DNA of 64,000 nt from Solea solea (lineage: Eukaryota > Chordata > Actinopteri > Pleuronectiformes > Soleidae). Made by a program: the position numbers and the translations under genes. Shown in pieces: positions 36,863 to 43,675 of this stretch. The DNA is taken from contig NC_081144.1 in NCBI RefSeq assembly GCF_958295425.1, positions 26,154,827 to 26,218,826 on the forward strand, read 5' to 3'. A model generated the notes under the pieces. It worked only from the letters and a program-made list of their open reading frames with translations. It did not search any database and had not been told where the DNA came from. Position 1 is the first letter of the stretch. Each line of letters begins with the position of its first letter.

Positions 36863-37677
36863 CTAACAAAGAGACAGAGACACAGAGACAAGGATACACA
36901 GAGACAAAGATACACAGAGACAAAGAGACAAAGAGACAAGGATACACAGAGACAAAGAGACAAGGATACACAGAGACAAAGATACACAGAGACAAAGCGA
37001 CACAACAAACTATAAGACTTTACACGGTACATTTAAGTATATATAACTAACACATAAACACCTTCAGAATCCATATAACAGACTTTACAATGGACAAAAA
37101 AGAGAAAACAAACAATACTAAACAAACCCAGAGACACACACACACACACACAGACAGACACAGAAACAACACACACACACATAAACACACACACACAGAC
37201 AGACACAGAAACAGACACACACACACATAAACAGACACACTCAGACACACACACACATAAACAAACACACTCAGACACAGACACACACGCAGACAGACAC
37301 AGAAACAACACACACACACACACATAAACAGACACACTCAGACACACACACACACAGACACACACGCAGACAGACACAGAAACAGACACACACACAGACA
37401 CACACACACACATAAACAGACACACAGACACACACACATAAACAGACACACTCAGACACACACACAGACAAACACACACACACACATAAACAAACACACT
37501 CAGACACACACACACACACACAGACACACACACAGAAACAGACACACACACACATAAACAGACACACTCGGACACACAGACACACACACAGACACACACA
37601 CACACGCAGAGACTCACTGAGTCGTCCAGGTAGAAACCACAGGTCTTCATGAAGCAGCTGATGGTCAGAAATCATGT
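13323..37677 (-). CDS. etv7: ETS-family transcription factor ETV7 (TEL2)
   Basis: This is a nuclear ETS repressor of the TEL subfamily. In mammals ETV7 is interferon-induced and binds GGAA sites, and it oligomerises through its PNT/SAM domain. The coding exons are 37675-37618, 36764-36600, 36525-36376, 36069-35920, 35219-35077, 17842-17742 and 13494-13323. They total 939 nt, with every phase consistent, giving 312 residues (human about 341). The PNT domain covers about residues 18-90 ([19 protein letters not shown] ... [19 protein letters not shown]). The linker has a DVQS/DVQR repeat and PLNLS (153-157). The ETS domain covers about 175-258, with [25 protein letters not shown] and the recognition helix [19 protein letters not shown], in which Arg234 and Arg237 are the expected GGA contacts. 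LPGRLRI...[12 protein letters not shown] and the FLK C-terminus favour ETV7 over ETV6. The 165-, 143- and 101-bp exon sizes are as I recall for ETV6. Two introns are dominated by satellite DNA. Confidence 0.93.
13545..13922. repeat. GACAAAGACGACAGAGA-type satellite, left block
   Basis: Units of 'gagacaaagacgacagag' alternate with 'gagacaaagacgagagag' plus 'tgagacaaag'. In the etv7 transcript it reads as CUCUGUCGUCUUUGUCUC-like sequence. The same repeat recurs at 16969-17735 in the same intron. Confidence 0.9.
13990..16330 (-). mobile_element. Degenerate Tx1-clade LINE, 3'-truncated
   Basis: The element is read on the minus strand. ORF1 (about 16320-15400) has the TVSGVP motif, [21 protein letters not shown] and a CCHC knuckle ([14 protein letters not shown]), with a frameshift near 15880. 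ORF2 begins at 15304 with an AP-endonuclease domain ([21 protein letters not shown]; then GGDWNC near 15015 and [11 protein letters not shown] near 14820). It continues through a linker to [19 protein letters not shown] at 14310. It stops at about 13995, just where the reverse transcriptase should begin ([10 protein letters not shown]). Several stops and frameshifts make it non-functional. It lies in the last etv7 intron in the same orientation as the gene. Confidence 0.85.
16413..16968. mobile_element. hAT-like MITE in the last etv7 intron
   Basis: The ends are CACTAGTGATG (16413) and CATCACTAGTG (16958-16968), an 11-bp perfect inverted repeat. Inside are 'gaacgttacgttcaaaatga', 'gattcgttcattttcat' and 'acgaaatgactcaaaaaa', typical of the 'tgatgggaagt...gaacgattcgttc' non-autonomous elements of fish. 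An internal short open frame (16665-16901) matches nothing recognised. Confidence 0.7.
16969..17735. repeat. GACAAAGACGACAGAGA-type satellite, right block
   Basis: About 770 bp of the same units as at 13545-13922, ending only about 7 bp from the 5' splice site of the penultimate etv7 exon. The long open frames on both strands here are products of the repeat. Confidence 0.9.
17742..17842 (-). CDS. etv7: etv7 exon with ETS recognition helix
   Basis: The acceptor 'ctttttctag' is followed by [18 protein letters not shown] and [16 protein letters not shown], ending in phase 2 at 'TTCAG|gttcgt'. The size is 101 bp. It is separated from the first ETS exon by 17,234 bp. Confidence 0.95.
17843..18242. 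other. Unique part of the large etv7 intron
   Basis: Non-repetitive AT-rich intron sequence lies between the acceptor of the 17842 exon and the satellite. No further exon is seen. Confidence 0.5.
18243..34011. repeat. 15.8-kb 19/23-bp minisatellite in etv7 intron
   Basis: The short unit is CTGTGACTGTGTTCAGATC (19 bp). The long unit has an extra GACT after CTGTGACT (23 bp). Recurrent variants include TTGTCTGACTTTGTTCAG, TGTTAAGATTCTCTGACTG, GACTCTTCAGATTCTTTG and TTATG/TCATG. At about 21 bp per unit this is roughly 750 copies. It occupies nearly all of the intron between the two ETS-domain exons. No frame stays open for 60 codons anywhere in the array, because the 19-bp unit rotates TGA through every frame. 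Confidence 0.97.
34012..34533 (+). mobile_element. 5'-truncated LINE (L2/CR1-like) inserted in the satellite
   Basis: The segment encodes the C-terminus of a LINE reverse transcriptase protein (KALLGLV near 34045, then [19 protein letters not shown] and LISLGxF-like residues, stop at 34316). It ends 'ggttaaataaaggagaaata' with an A-rich tail. ATTCTCTG flanks both ends as an apparent target-site duplication. Confidence 0.8.
34534..34925. repeat. Distal, more degenerate part of the etv7 minisatellite
   Basis: The 19/23-bp units continue past the LINE but with more substitutions ('gtgttccgatc', 'gtgtacagattctctt', 'cctgttactg'). The array ends at 'gactgactgttcagacggag'. Confidence 0.9.
34926..35076. 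other. Intron sequence downstream of the etv7 first ETS exon
   Basis: About 150 bp of unique sequence lies between the 35077 donor (AAG|gtgaga) and the satellite. No other element is seen. Confidence 0.5.
35077..35219 (-). CDS. etv7: etv7 exon with first half of ETS domain
   Basis: The acceptor 'gtggtcag' follows a (GT)n tract. The 143-bp exon encodes [20 protein letters not shown] and then [19 protein letters not shown] through WGNHK, with donor 'AAG|gtgaga'. Trp180 and the WEDxxxxxFRVVDPxGLAxLWGxxK core are intact. Confidence 0.95.
35220..35715. other. etv7 intron with CA and GGTAA tracts
   Basis: The segment holds (CA)n at 35228-35250 and about 35656-35676, and a short run of GGTAAG/CCTTACC inverted repeats at about 35510-35562. 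No exon is seen. Confidence 0.5.
35716..35909. repeat. GGTAAG/AGTAA pentamer array next to an etv7 donor
   Basis: A (GGTAA)n/(GATAA)n/(AGTAA)n array lies on the plus strand. In the etv7 transcript it reads CTTACCTTACC, CTTATC and TTTACT. It starts about 11 nt past the donor of the 36069-35920 exon. Confidence 0.85.
35920..36069 (-). CDS. etv7: etv7 linker exon with DVQ repeat and PLNLS
   Basis: The 150-bp exon encodes AVPTSSHS, then five DVQ units separated by S or R (residues 133-151), then [14 protein letters not shown] and NGRIP. The PxNLS and GRI(A/P)(D/E)CRLLW context matches the ETV6 PINLS...GRIADCRLLW region. The donor 'CAG|gttctc' is weak. Confidence 0.88.
36376..36525 (-). CDS. etv7: etv7 exon: end of PNT domain and linker
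   Basis: The exon starts [13 protein letters not shown], the C-terminal helix of the PNT/SAM domain (human GDVLYELLQYIKTQ). A poorly conserved linker follows. Acceptor 'ctgtag', donor 'AAAG|gtcagt', 150 bp. Confidence 0.9.
36600..36764 (-). CDS. etv7: etv7 exon: core of PNT/SAM domain
   Basis: This 165-bp exon encodes [40 protein letters not shown] and [15 protein letters not shown]. These are the oligomerisation-domain helices of the TEL family. Confidence 0.93.
36784..37020. repeat. AT tract and GAGACAAAGATACACA repeat in etv7 intron
   Basis: (TA)n at 36805-36860 is followed by 16-18-bp units close to 'agacaaggatacacag' up to about 37000. The flanking words 'agacttttcactgtacattt' and 'agactttacacggtacattt' are a diverged duplication. 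Confidence 0.8.
37125..37610. repeat. Long CACACA/CAGACA/CATAAACA microsatellite in etv7 intron
   Basis: About 490 bp of (CA)n is regularly broken by CAGACA, 'cacataaacag' and 'cactcagacac'. The open frames it contains on the minus strand are cysteine/valine repeats with no meaning as genes. Confidence 0.9.
37618..37677 (-). CDS. etv7: etv7 first coding exon
   Basis: The acceptor 'tgtgtgcag' is followed by AC and the ATG at 37675. The product starts [19 protein letters not shown] and joins in phase 1 to R-INPSLW, matching human KLPGRLRIQPALW. No in-frame upstream ATG is available. The ATG context is weak. Confidence 0.8.
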
Positions 37678-37778
37678 CTGCACACAGACACACACACACA
37701 CACACAGACACAGACACACGTTTGTCCTCCTCTTCTAAATGTGTGTAACAGGTAACTGACGTCGGCGCTTGCATTTAC

Positions 37779-37876
37779 CTGAACTGAAGGTGAGCAGGAA
37801 GTAAATAAAGAAATAAATGAATTAATTTATGAATGAATGAATATTTTTTTGTTTCCTCCGCAGAATGAAATGCGCT
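37779..37876 (-). other. etv7: Putative etv7 5' untranslated exon
   Basis: A donor 'TTCAG|gtaaat' at 37779/37778 lies 101 bp upstream of the first coding exon. Sequence above it has stops in every relevant frame, so it would be non-coding. The transcription start is not visible; the upper limit here is arbitrary. Confidence 0.4.
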
Positions 37877-37888
37877 GAAAAAGAAACG
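37877..37888 (+). promoter_or_regulatory. ISRE core (GAAANNGAAAC) near etv7 5' end
   Basis: GAAAAAGAAACG fits the interferon-stimulated response element core GAAANNGAAAC read on the plus strand. It is about 200 bp upstream of the etv7 start codon. Confidence 0.6.
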
Positions 37889-37944
37889 TAACTTAAAGTT
37901 AAACCGCGACTGAAGTGAACTCGGATTGCTTTCACATTCCACTT

Positions 37945-37953
37945 TTCCGGGAA
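37945..37953. promoter_or_regulatory. GAS/STAT site TTCCGGGAA
   Basis: This is a perfect TTCNNNGAA palindrome, the STAT-homodimer gamma-activated site, lying two bases from the next ISRE. Confidence 0.65.
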
Positions 37954-37955
37954 AT

Positions 37956-37967
37956 GAAAACGAAAGT
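37956..37967 (+). promoter_or_regulatory. ISRE GAAAACGAAAGT near etv7 5' end
   Basis: GAAAACGAAAGT fits GAAANNGAAA(C/G)T. Together with the adjacent GAS and the ISRE at 37877 it forms a compact interferon-type module. Confidence 0.65.
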
Positions 37968-38563
37968 AAAAGAAAAAGAAAAAAACGCTGATGAAGAAAG
38001 AGGAGGAGAAGTGATGAGCGATAACACACTCAACACTTTTCATACACGAAAAACATCATGACTAATGATAATGATAATAACAACAACAACAACGACAATA
38101 ATAATAATAAAAATAACAAAAATAACAATAATAATAACAAATTAAAACTGGAATCGAGAAAAAACACAAAGAGTTCAAGAATAAAATAAAATAAGATGAT
38201 TTTTTTTAACATAGACGAAAAACAACAGTCAAGAAAAGCAGTCAAAAAAAACAGAGACGGGATTTTACAAATGTTACATGAAATAATACCAAATCAAAAG
38301 GAGACAGGGTTCAAAAGAAACTAAAATAGAATTAAATAAAATTAAAATAAGAGCTAAGAAAACCCGCAAGACACGTTTTAAAATGAAAGTTCGTGTTAAA
38401 TATTACAGTTTAAATGTTAATAAAACAGTTTCAATAATAATCAAACCGTTTAAATGAATGAATCTAAATACTGCACATGTGGAACATGCATATTTTCACC
38501 GGCAGGGGGAGACCGTGTGTGTGTGACTGTTAAAACCAGACCGAGGAGGAGGATGAGGAGGAG
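37968..38563. other. Purine/AT-rich sequence between the etv7 and methyltransferase promoters
   Basis: The segment is A-rich on the plus strand with (AAT)n and (AAC)n-like runs at about 38080-38140. No gene is seen. Confidence 0.4.
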
Positions 38564-38577
38564 GCGGAAGTGACGTA
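38564..38577 (+). promoter_or_regulatory. ETS + CRE composite promoter motif
   Basis: GCGGAAGTGACGTA combines an ETS core (CGGAAGT) with a CRE half-site (TGACGT), a known CpG-promoter composite. It lies about 780 bp upstream of the methyltransferase ATG in a GC-richer patch and probably marks that gene's promoter. Confidence 0.5.
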
Positions 38578-39341
38578 GAGGGAAACGTGAAACTAGCAGC
38601 AGTGATCTCGATGAATGCATATGAATGTTGTGAAATAAAATAAAATAGAAGAATAAACAACAAACTAAAGAAGGTAAACAAAGAATAAAAAGATAAAGAT
38701 AAAGTGAAGTATTTTAAATATTTCCACAGTGACATCGTTAACGTAGTTTTAGCTACGACGTAAACACTGACCGCTAACGTTAGCCTGCTGCGTGACAAAC
38801 TTACGTTTAAACTACGTGAATACGAGGCTGCGACAGTTAATCGATTACCGAGTCGTTTGTTCATCGAGTAAATCTTTGCTAAAATAATGATAATCAGCTT
38901 AAATTATTGCTGTTTAATGTGATCTGCCTTCTCAGTTTACTATGGTAGAAAATGAGCTAATTATTAGCTAAACATGTCCAAAAGTATAAAATAAATGTGA
39001 CGTCGTCAGCCAGCGGAATGTTTTGATGAAGGAATTGAAAATAAGCTGCAAAATATGAGTTAGTTTTACTAAGAATGAAGAAAATAGAGCTCCAACTTCT
39101 GATATCGATGACCAAATTAAATAACTAAAGTAAGTTTCTCTGATTTTTCAGCTTCTTAAATGTGGATATTTTCTGGTTACTTTGCTTGTTAAGACAAAGA
39201 AATCATTTTGCTTTGAGAAACACTTCAACAAACAAGTGCTCGTTTAATCAAGAAGAGATGAATCGATGATGAAAATATGCTTAGGTGCAGCTCTAGTGCT
39301 GATAATGACGTTGTTTTCCTGTTGTACGCATGTTTTCAGGG
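38578..39341 (+). other. Probable 5' untranslated region/intron of the methyltransferase
   Basis: The ATG at 39342 is directly preceded by a splice-acceptor-like 'gcatgttttcagGG'. An upstream non-coding exon is therefore likely in this stretch, but its donor could not be chosen. Confidence 0.4.
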
Positions 39342-39596
39342 ATGTGGGCCAAAAAAATTGGTAAACAGCTGGGGAACCCGGAGCGCTCGGTCCTCGGGTG
39401 GCTGGTCAGTAAGCTGCTGATAAACCACAACCAGGTCCTGGAGGAGAGTGCTGTGCAGCTGAGTGGGATCCAGCCTGGAGACACAGTCCTGGAGCTGGGT
39501 CATGGCCCAGGTCTGGGTCTGCAGGCAGCGGCTAAACTGCTCTCTAGTCCCTTGGGCCACGTCATTGGTGTGGATTATTCCGAGTACATGCATCAG
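39342..39596 (+). CDS. Methyltransferase exon 1 (SAM motif I)
   Basis: The 255 nt from ATG to 'CATCAG|gtgagg' encode residues 1-85, including ELGHGPGLG and GVDYS. It ends in phase 0. Confidence 0.85.
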
Positions 39597-41023
39597 GTGA
39601 GGGACTGGAGAGCAAGCTGGACTTTATTATTATTATTTTTGACTCTTTTGAATGAGTATTTGTGTCCTCGTTCAGATGGCAGGCGAGCGACTGAAGGGAC
39701 TGGTGTCGAGCGGGAAAGTGACGCTGCACCTCAGTGACGTCGCAGCGATGCCCATCACAGACAACACCGTGGATAAAGTCTTCCACTGTAACTGCTACTA
39801 CTTCTGGCCCAACCTCAGGAAAGCAACGACAGAGATTCACCGCGTCATGAAACCTGGTGAGATTGTTTACGCCGCCATGTTGGCAGGAAATCCACAGTAA
39901 TGGCGTATTTCCACCGCTCTACTCGCCTCGGCACGGCACGATTAGGTTGCATCTCCACTACAAAAAAAGTACCTACGTGCGCGGAGTCATCACTGCACGG
40001 CTGAGTGAAATAGAATAGAAATACTTTATTCATCCCCAAGGGGAAATTGTTTTAACATAGCAGCAATGCAACAAATATTATAAACATAAAACGTAAAATG
40101 TGCAACAGTGGGAAAAAATAGTGCAAACTGCGGTGACTTGGTTTTATACGCGACACACACTCACACACACACGAGTGACTAGTTACTTTACACCAGATTC
40201 CTGTAGTTGTTGGAGATTAACCCACGTTTTTTAGGATTGTTAAGTAGTTTTAAGTGATCTACAGTTCAGCACTGTTCGGCTTGATTTGTGTGTGGGACGT
40301 CTCTTCCTGTGACGGCACTCTGGCCAGTCAGTGGCCGGCAGTCTGACCAATCATCGCATAGTTACCTACTCAGCACGCTTTTGGAACCTCGCCTGAGCAG
40401 GAACTAACAATAGTACCTGGTGCCAGGTTACTATGATAGTGGAAACGCTACTTAAACCGTGCACACAAACAGCACGAAGACTGACAGACATTAAAAACTG
40501 CTCTTTACTGCAGTTTGAATGATTTCTTTGTTTCATGGAGCAAAGAAACCAGAAAATATTTAAGAAGTTGAAAAATCAGAAATGATTTAGTTTAAATTAT
40601 TAAAAAAAAAAAAATTCATTGATTATGAAACGATTCATTTAGTAAACGATTAATCGAACATCGCTGCAGCCTTATTGAGTAAACACCTTATTTTTGAATT
40701 TGGAAGTGAGCAGGAGTTCCACTTCCTGTTTTGCTTTCTTCACATATTTTCTTATAAAAACAACGTCAGGACTCAGTCTTTGGAGGTCGTAATTCTTCTT
40801 CTTCTCATAATGACTCCACACAGGAGGCCTCATGGTGACGACGCTCAGGCTCAGCTCGTTGGCTCAGGCGTCGTCCAGAGGGGTTTTAGCAGCAGAGAAA
40901 TGGAACCCGCAGACGTACATGTCTGCTCTGACAGACGCCGGCTTTATCGACGTCACCATGGACGACAAACGCAGCCGAAACGTCCATTTCCAGGTCATTT
41001 ACGCCACAGCGGCGCAAAAGTGA
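39342..41023 (+). CDS. Class-I SAM-dependent methyltransferase, YdaC-like
   Basis: Three exons, 39342-39596, 39676-39856 and 40824-41023, join with GT-AG introns and matched phases into 211 residues. Residues 40-60 hold SAM motif I (DTVLELGHGPGLGLQAAAK), followed by the acidic strand end VIGVDYSEYM and the post-motif FHCNCYYFWPN. MKPGGLMVTTLR corresponds to the usual 'LxPGGxxxxx' strand, and the C-terminus ends NVHFQVIYATAAQK. The layout is that of the small methyltransferases annotated in fish as YdaC-like. The substrate is unknown. ATG 39342 was chosen because the preceding 'tttcag' looks like an acceptor; ATG 39330 is in frame but would then be intronic. A polyadenylation signal AATAAA is at 41139. 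Its 5' end is near that of etv7 in divergent orientation. Confidence 0.85.
39676..39856 (+). CDS. Methyltransferase exon 2
   Basis: The acceptor 'ctcgttcag' leads into MAGERLKGLVSSGKVTLHL. The exon ends 'HRVMKP' in phase 1 at 'CCTG|gtgaga'. A read-through stop follows 43 nt later. Confidence 0.85.
39902..40463 (+). repeat. Family C MITE-like element in methyltransferase intron 2
   Basis: The left terminus 'atggcgtatttccaccg' and 'ctcggcacggcac' is the inverse of the right terminus of the 43788-43936 copy ('gtgccgtggcgtgg', 'ccggtggaaatgcgccat'). It lacks its own right terminus after 'ttaaaccgtgc'. It is interrupted at 40006-40128. Confidence 0.75.
40006..40128 (+). mobile_element. Short retroposon nested in the family C element
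   Basis: The insert starts 'tagaatagaaatactttatt' and 'catccccaaggggaaattg', a common fish retroposon signature. It splits the family C word 'gtgaaactgcg' so that GTGAAA and GTGCAAA flank it like a diverged target-site duplication. Confidence 0.65.
40824..41023 (+). CDS. Methyltransferase exon 3
   Basis: The acceptor 'ccacacag' is followed by GGLMVTTLRLSSLAQ, then WNPQTYMSALTDAGFIDVTM, and a TGA at 41021-41023. Confidence 0.85.
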
Positions 41024-41138
41024 AGGTCTTTGCTCGCAGGACGTGACGGAGAAAATACGAAAGTGAAAGAAACAAATGATTTGTGATCACGGCTGAAGTT
41101 TGATGATAAAACACAGGCAAACTGTCTCTGTAGCCGTG

Positions 41139-41144
41139 AATAAA
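41139..41144 (+). terminator. Polyadenylation signal AATAAA of the methyltransferase gene
   Basis: AATAAA lies about 115 bp after the stop codon, on the gene's strand, in 'gccgtgaataaagcac'. Confidence 0.6.
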
Positions 41145-42304
41145 GCACTTTTATAAACTTTATAAATGTTCAATCACGTAAATGTGTTGAGTTAACATTT
41201 ATATAAAAAGAAAATGAGAGAAAAACAGAGGCAGCGTTGTGTTTTCGGGGGAGCTGCTGTTCCATCGTTGGTCTGAAGATGGCAGCATTTCATGGATTTA
41301 GTTTTGCTAAACTGGTGATGAATCACAGTTTATAAACTCTGATGCTTTATTTTTGAATATTAGAAGGCAAAATTCAAACAAATTTCCCTTTTAAATATTT
41401 TTTCTTCCATCTTTTGACAAGACTGTGTTTAACAGCACTCTAATCTTTCTTTATTTGTATTTTATTATTCCCTGAAGTGGAAGCTTTACCTGTCAGGTGT
41501 ATCTAATGACACACTCATACATATACACACACACACACACACACATACACGACGTCACTCCCTGTTACGACGTAATATTACCTCCCCCCTCTCACAGGCC
41601 CCCCCCCTCCCCCTCCTCTTCTTCTCTTTCTTTCATTCATTCCTTTTCCTTTGTACTGTGAGATGATAGGGAAGAGAGAGGATGAGGGGGAGGAGGGAGC
41701 GTGCGCACACACACACACACACACAGACACACACGGTCACTGCGTCTCACTGAGTTTTCACCTGAGTTTAGCCGTTAGCTGTTAGCTGCCTGCCATGAAC
41801 AAACAGAGACACACACATACTTGTTTTCACCTCTTAGTGAGGACACATCGTTGTCCCCACAAAGATATAAATACAAGTCTCCAGCCACACACCAGTCTTG
41901 TACAGCATGCCTAGTGAGGACACGCCTTACCCTTACCTTAAGCCTCACACCTAAATGCCGAACCCTTAACGTTTGACCTAAACCCAGTTAGAACCAAATC
42001 TTAACCCTTTAAACGGGCGATGTGAGGACCTCACAAAGACATATATACAAGTAGAGAGAGACACACACACACACACAGGTTTGTGCAGCTCTTCTTCTCA
42101 GGACTCTGCAGTGACAAAAACCACATCACTAACCTTAACCATAACCATAATTGAAATCTTTTAGTACTAAACTTTAACGAGTTCCGTCAGAAATGAGGTT
42201 CTGCCTCATTAGGACCAGGTTTTGGTCTGTATGAGGATGACTGGTCCTGACAAGGTCCAGGGTTTTATGACCTAAAGATGTTTAACATATGAGATTTAGA
42301 CTGT
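41145..42304. other. Intergenic DNA with CA tracts and GAGGAC-type repeat
   Basis: (CA)n at about 41525-41550, 41706-41725 and 42062-42077. 41830-42060 holds 'tagtgaggacac', 'tgtccccac' and 'gaggacctcacaaagac', related to the segment at 1346. No gene is seen. Confidence 0.5.
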
Positions 42305-42830
42305 ATGTGTATGTGTGTGTGTGTGTGATTTGATTCTCTGGTAGACCATGGTGAGTGAGTGAATATGTGTGTGTGTGATTTGATTCTCAGGTAGACCACG
42401 GTGAGTGAGTGAATATGTGTGTGTGTGTGATTTGATTCTCAGGTAGATCACGGTGAGTGAGTGAATGTGTGTGTGTGTGATTTGATTCTCAGGTAGACCA
42501 CGGTGAGTGAGTGAATATGTGTGTGTGTGTGATTTGATTCTCAAGTAGACCACGGTGAGTGAGTGAATATGTGTGTGTGTGTGATTTGATTCTCAGGTAG
42601 ACCACGGTGAGTGAGTGAATATGTGTGTGTGTGTGATTTGATTCTCAGGTAGACCACGGTGAGTGAGTGAATATGTGTGTGATTTGATTCTCAGGTAGAC
42701 CACGGTGAGTGAGTGAATATGTGTGTGTTTGTGTGTGATTTGATTCTCAGGTAGACCACGGTGAGTGAGTGAATATGTGTGTGTGTGTGTGATTTGATTC
42801 TCAGGTAGACCACGGTGAGTGAGTGAATGC
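42305..42830 (+). repeat. ~52-bp minisatellite with splice-site-like unit
   Basis: Ten units contain 'tgatttgattctcaggtaga', 'ccacggtgagtgagtgaat' and a short (GT)n of variable length. Unit length differs mainly through the GT run. Confidence 0.9.
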
Positions 42831-43197
42831 TCTCAGGTTAGTGTCAGGTGTCAGGCAGCTACTTGTCTTTGTGTCTTCAAGGCTGCTGTTGCTTGGATAG
42901 TGTTTACAGAGAGAGAGAGAGAGAGAGACGCCTTTGATCTGATGCAGACTGTTTGATAGTGTGTATGTGTGTGAGTGAGTGAGTGAGTGTGAGAAAATAG
43001 GGAGAGAAAAGGGATAGAAAGAAATGCATACCTTTACTGCAGCATGTTCAAGTCTGTACACTTATGAAACACTCTCTCCCTGTGTGTGTCTGTGTGTGTA
43101 CTTGTATTAATATCTTTGGGAAGACAATAAAAAAAAAGTATTTTTCAGGGTTAAGAGCTGGTTTTAGGGTTAGGTTAAGGGTTAACTTAGTTGTGAT
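42831..43197. other. Intergenic DNA between minisatellites
   Basis: Contains (GA)n at about 42909-42928, (GAGT)n at about 42972-42989 and a telomere-like 'agggttaggttaagggtta' near 43166. No gene is seen. Confidence 0.5.
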
Positions 43198-43675
43198 GAG
43201 AAGACAACATGTCCATAAGAAGACAGCATGTCCATAAGAAGACAGTATGTCCATAAGAAGACAGCATGTCCATAAGAAGACAGTATGTCCATAAGATGAC
43301 AGCATGTCCATCCATAAGAAGACAGTATGTCCATAAGAAGACTGCATGTCCATAAGAAGACAGTATGTCCATAAGATGACAGCATGTCCATAAGAAGACC
43401 AGAGCATGTCCATAAGAAGACTGCATGTCCATAAGAAGACACTATGTCCAGAAGAAGGCAGCATGTCCATTAGAAGACCAGAGCATGTCCATAAGAAGAC
43501 AGCATGTCCATTAGAAGACCAGAGCATGTCCATAAGAAGACAGTATGTCCATAAGAAGACTGTATGTCCATAAGAAGTCAGCATGTCCATAAGAAGACCA
43601 GAGCATGTCCATAAGAAGACTGCATGTCCATAAGAAGACAGCATGTCCATAAGGAGACAGCATGTCCATAAGAAC
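43198..43675. repeat. 19-bp minisatellite ATAAGAAGACAGCATGTCC
   Basis: About 25 copies of the 19-bp unit, with AGTATG, CTGCATG and an 'accagagcatg' length variant. The 19-bp period keeps all three minus-strand frames open (SSYGHAVFLWT-like peptides), so the 218-codon frame is an artefact. Confidence 0.92.

Noticed and set aside
37033..37774. Long cysteine/valine open frames on the minus strand
   Set aside because: They are translations of a (CA)n microsatellite. Only 37618-37675 in another frame is etv7 coding.
38582..38594. ISRE-like GAAACGTGAAACT near the methyltransferase promoter
   Set aside because: The spacer between GAAA blocks is three bases instead of two, so it does not meet the ISRE rule used for the etv7 sites.
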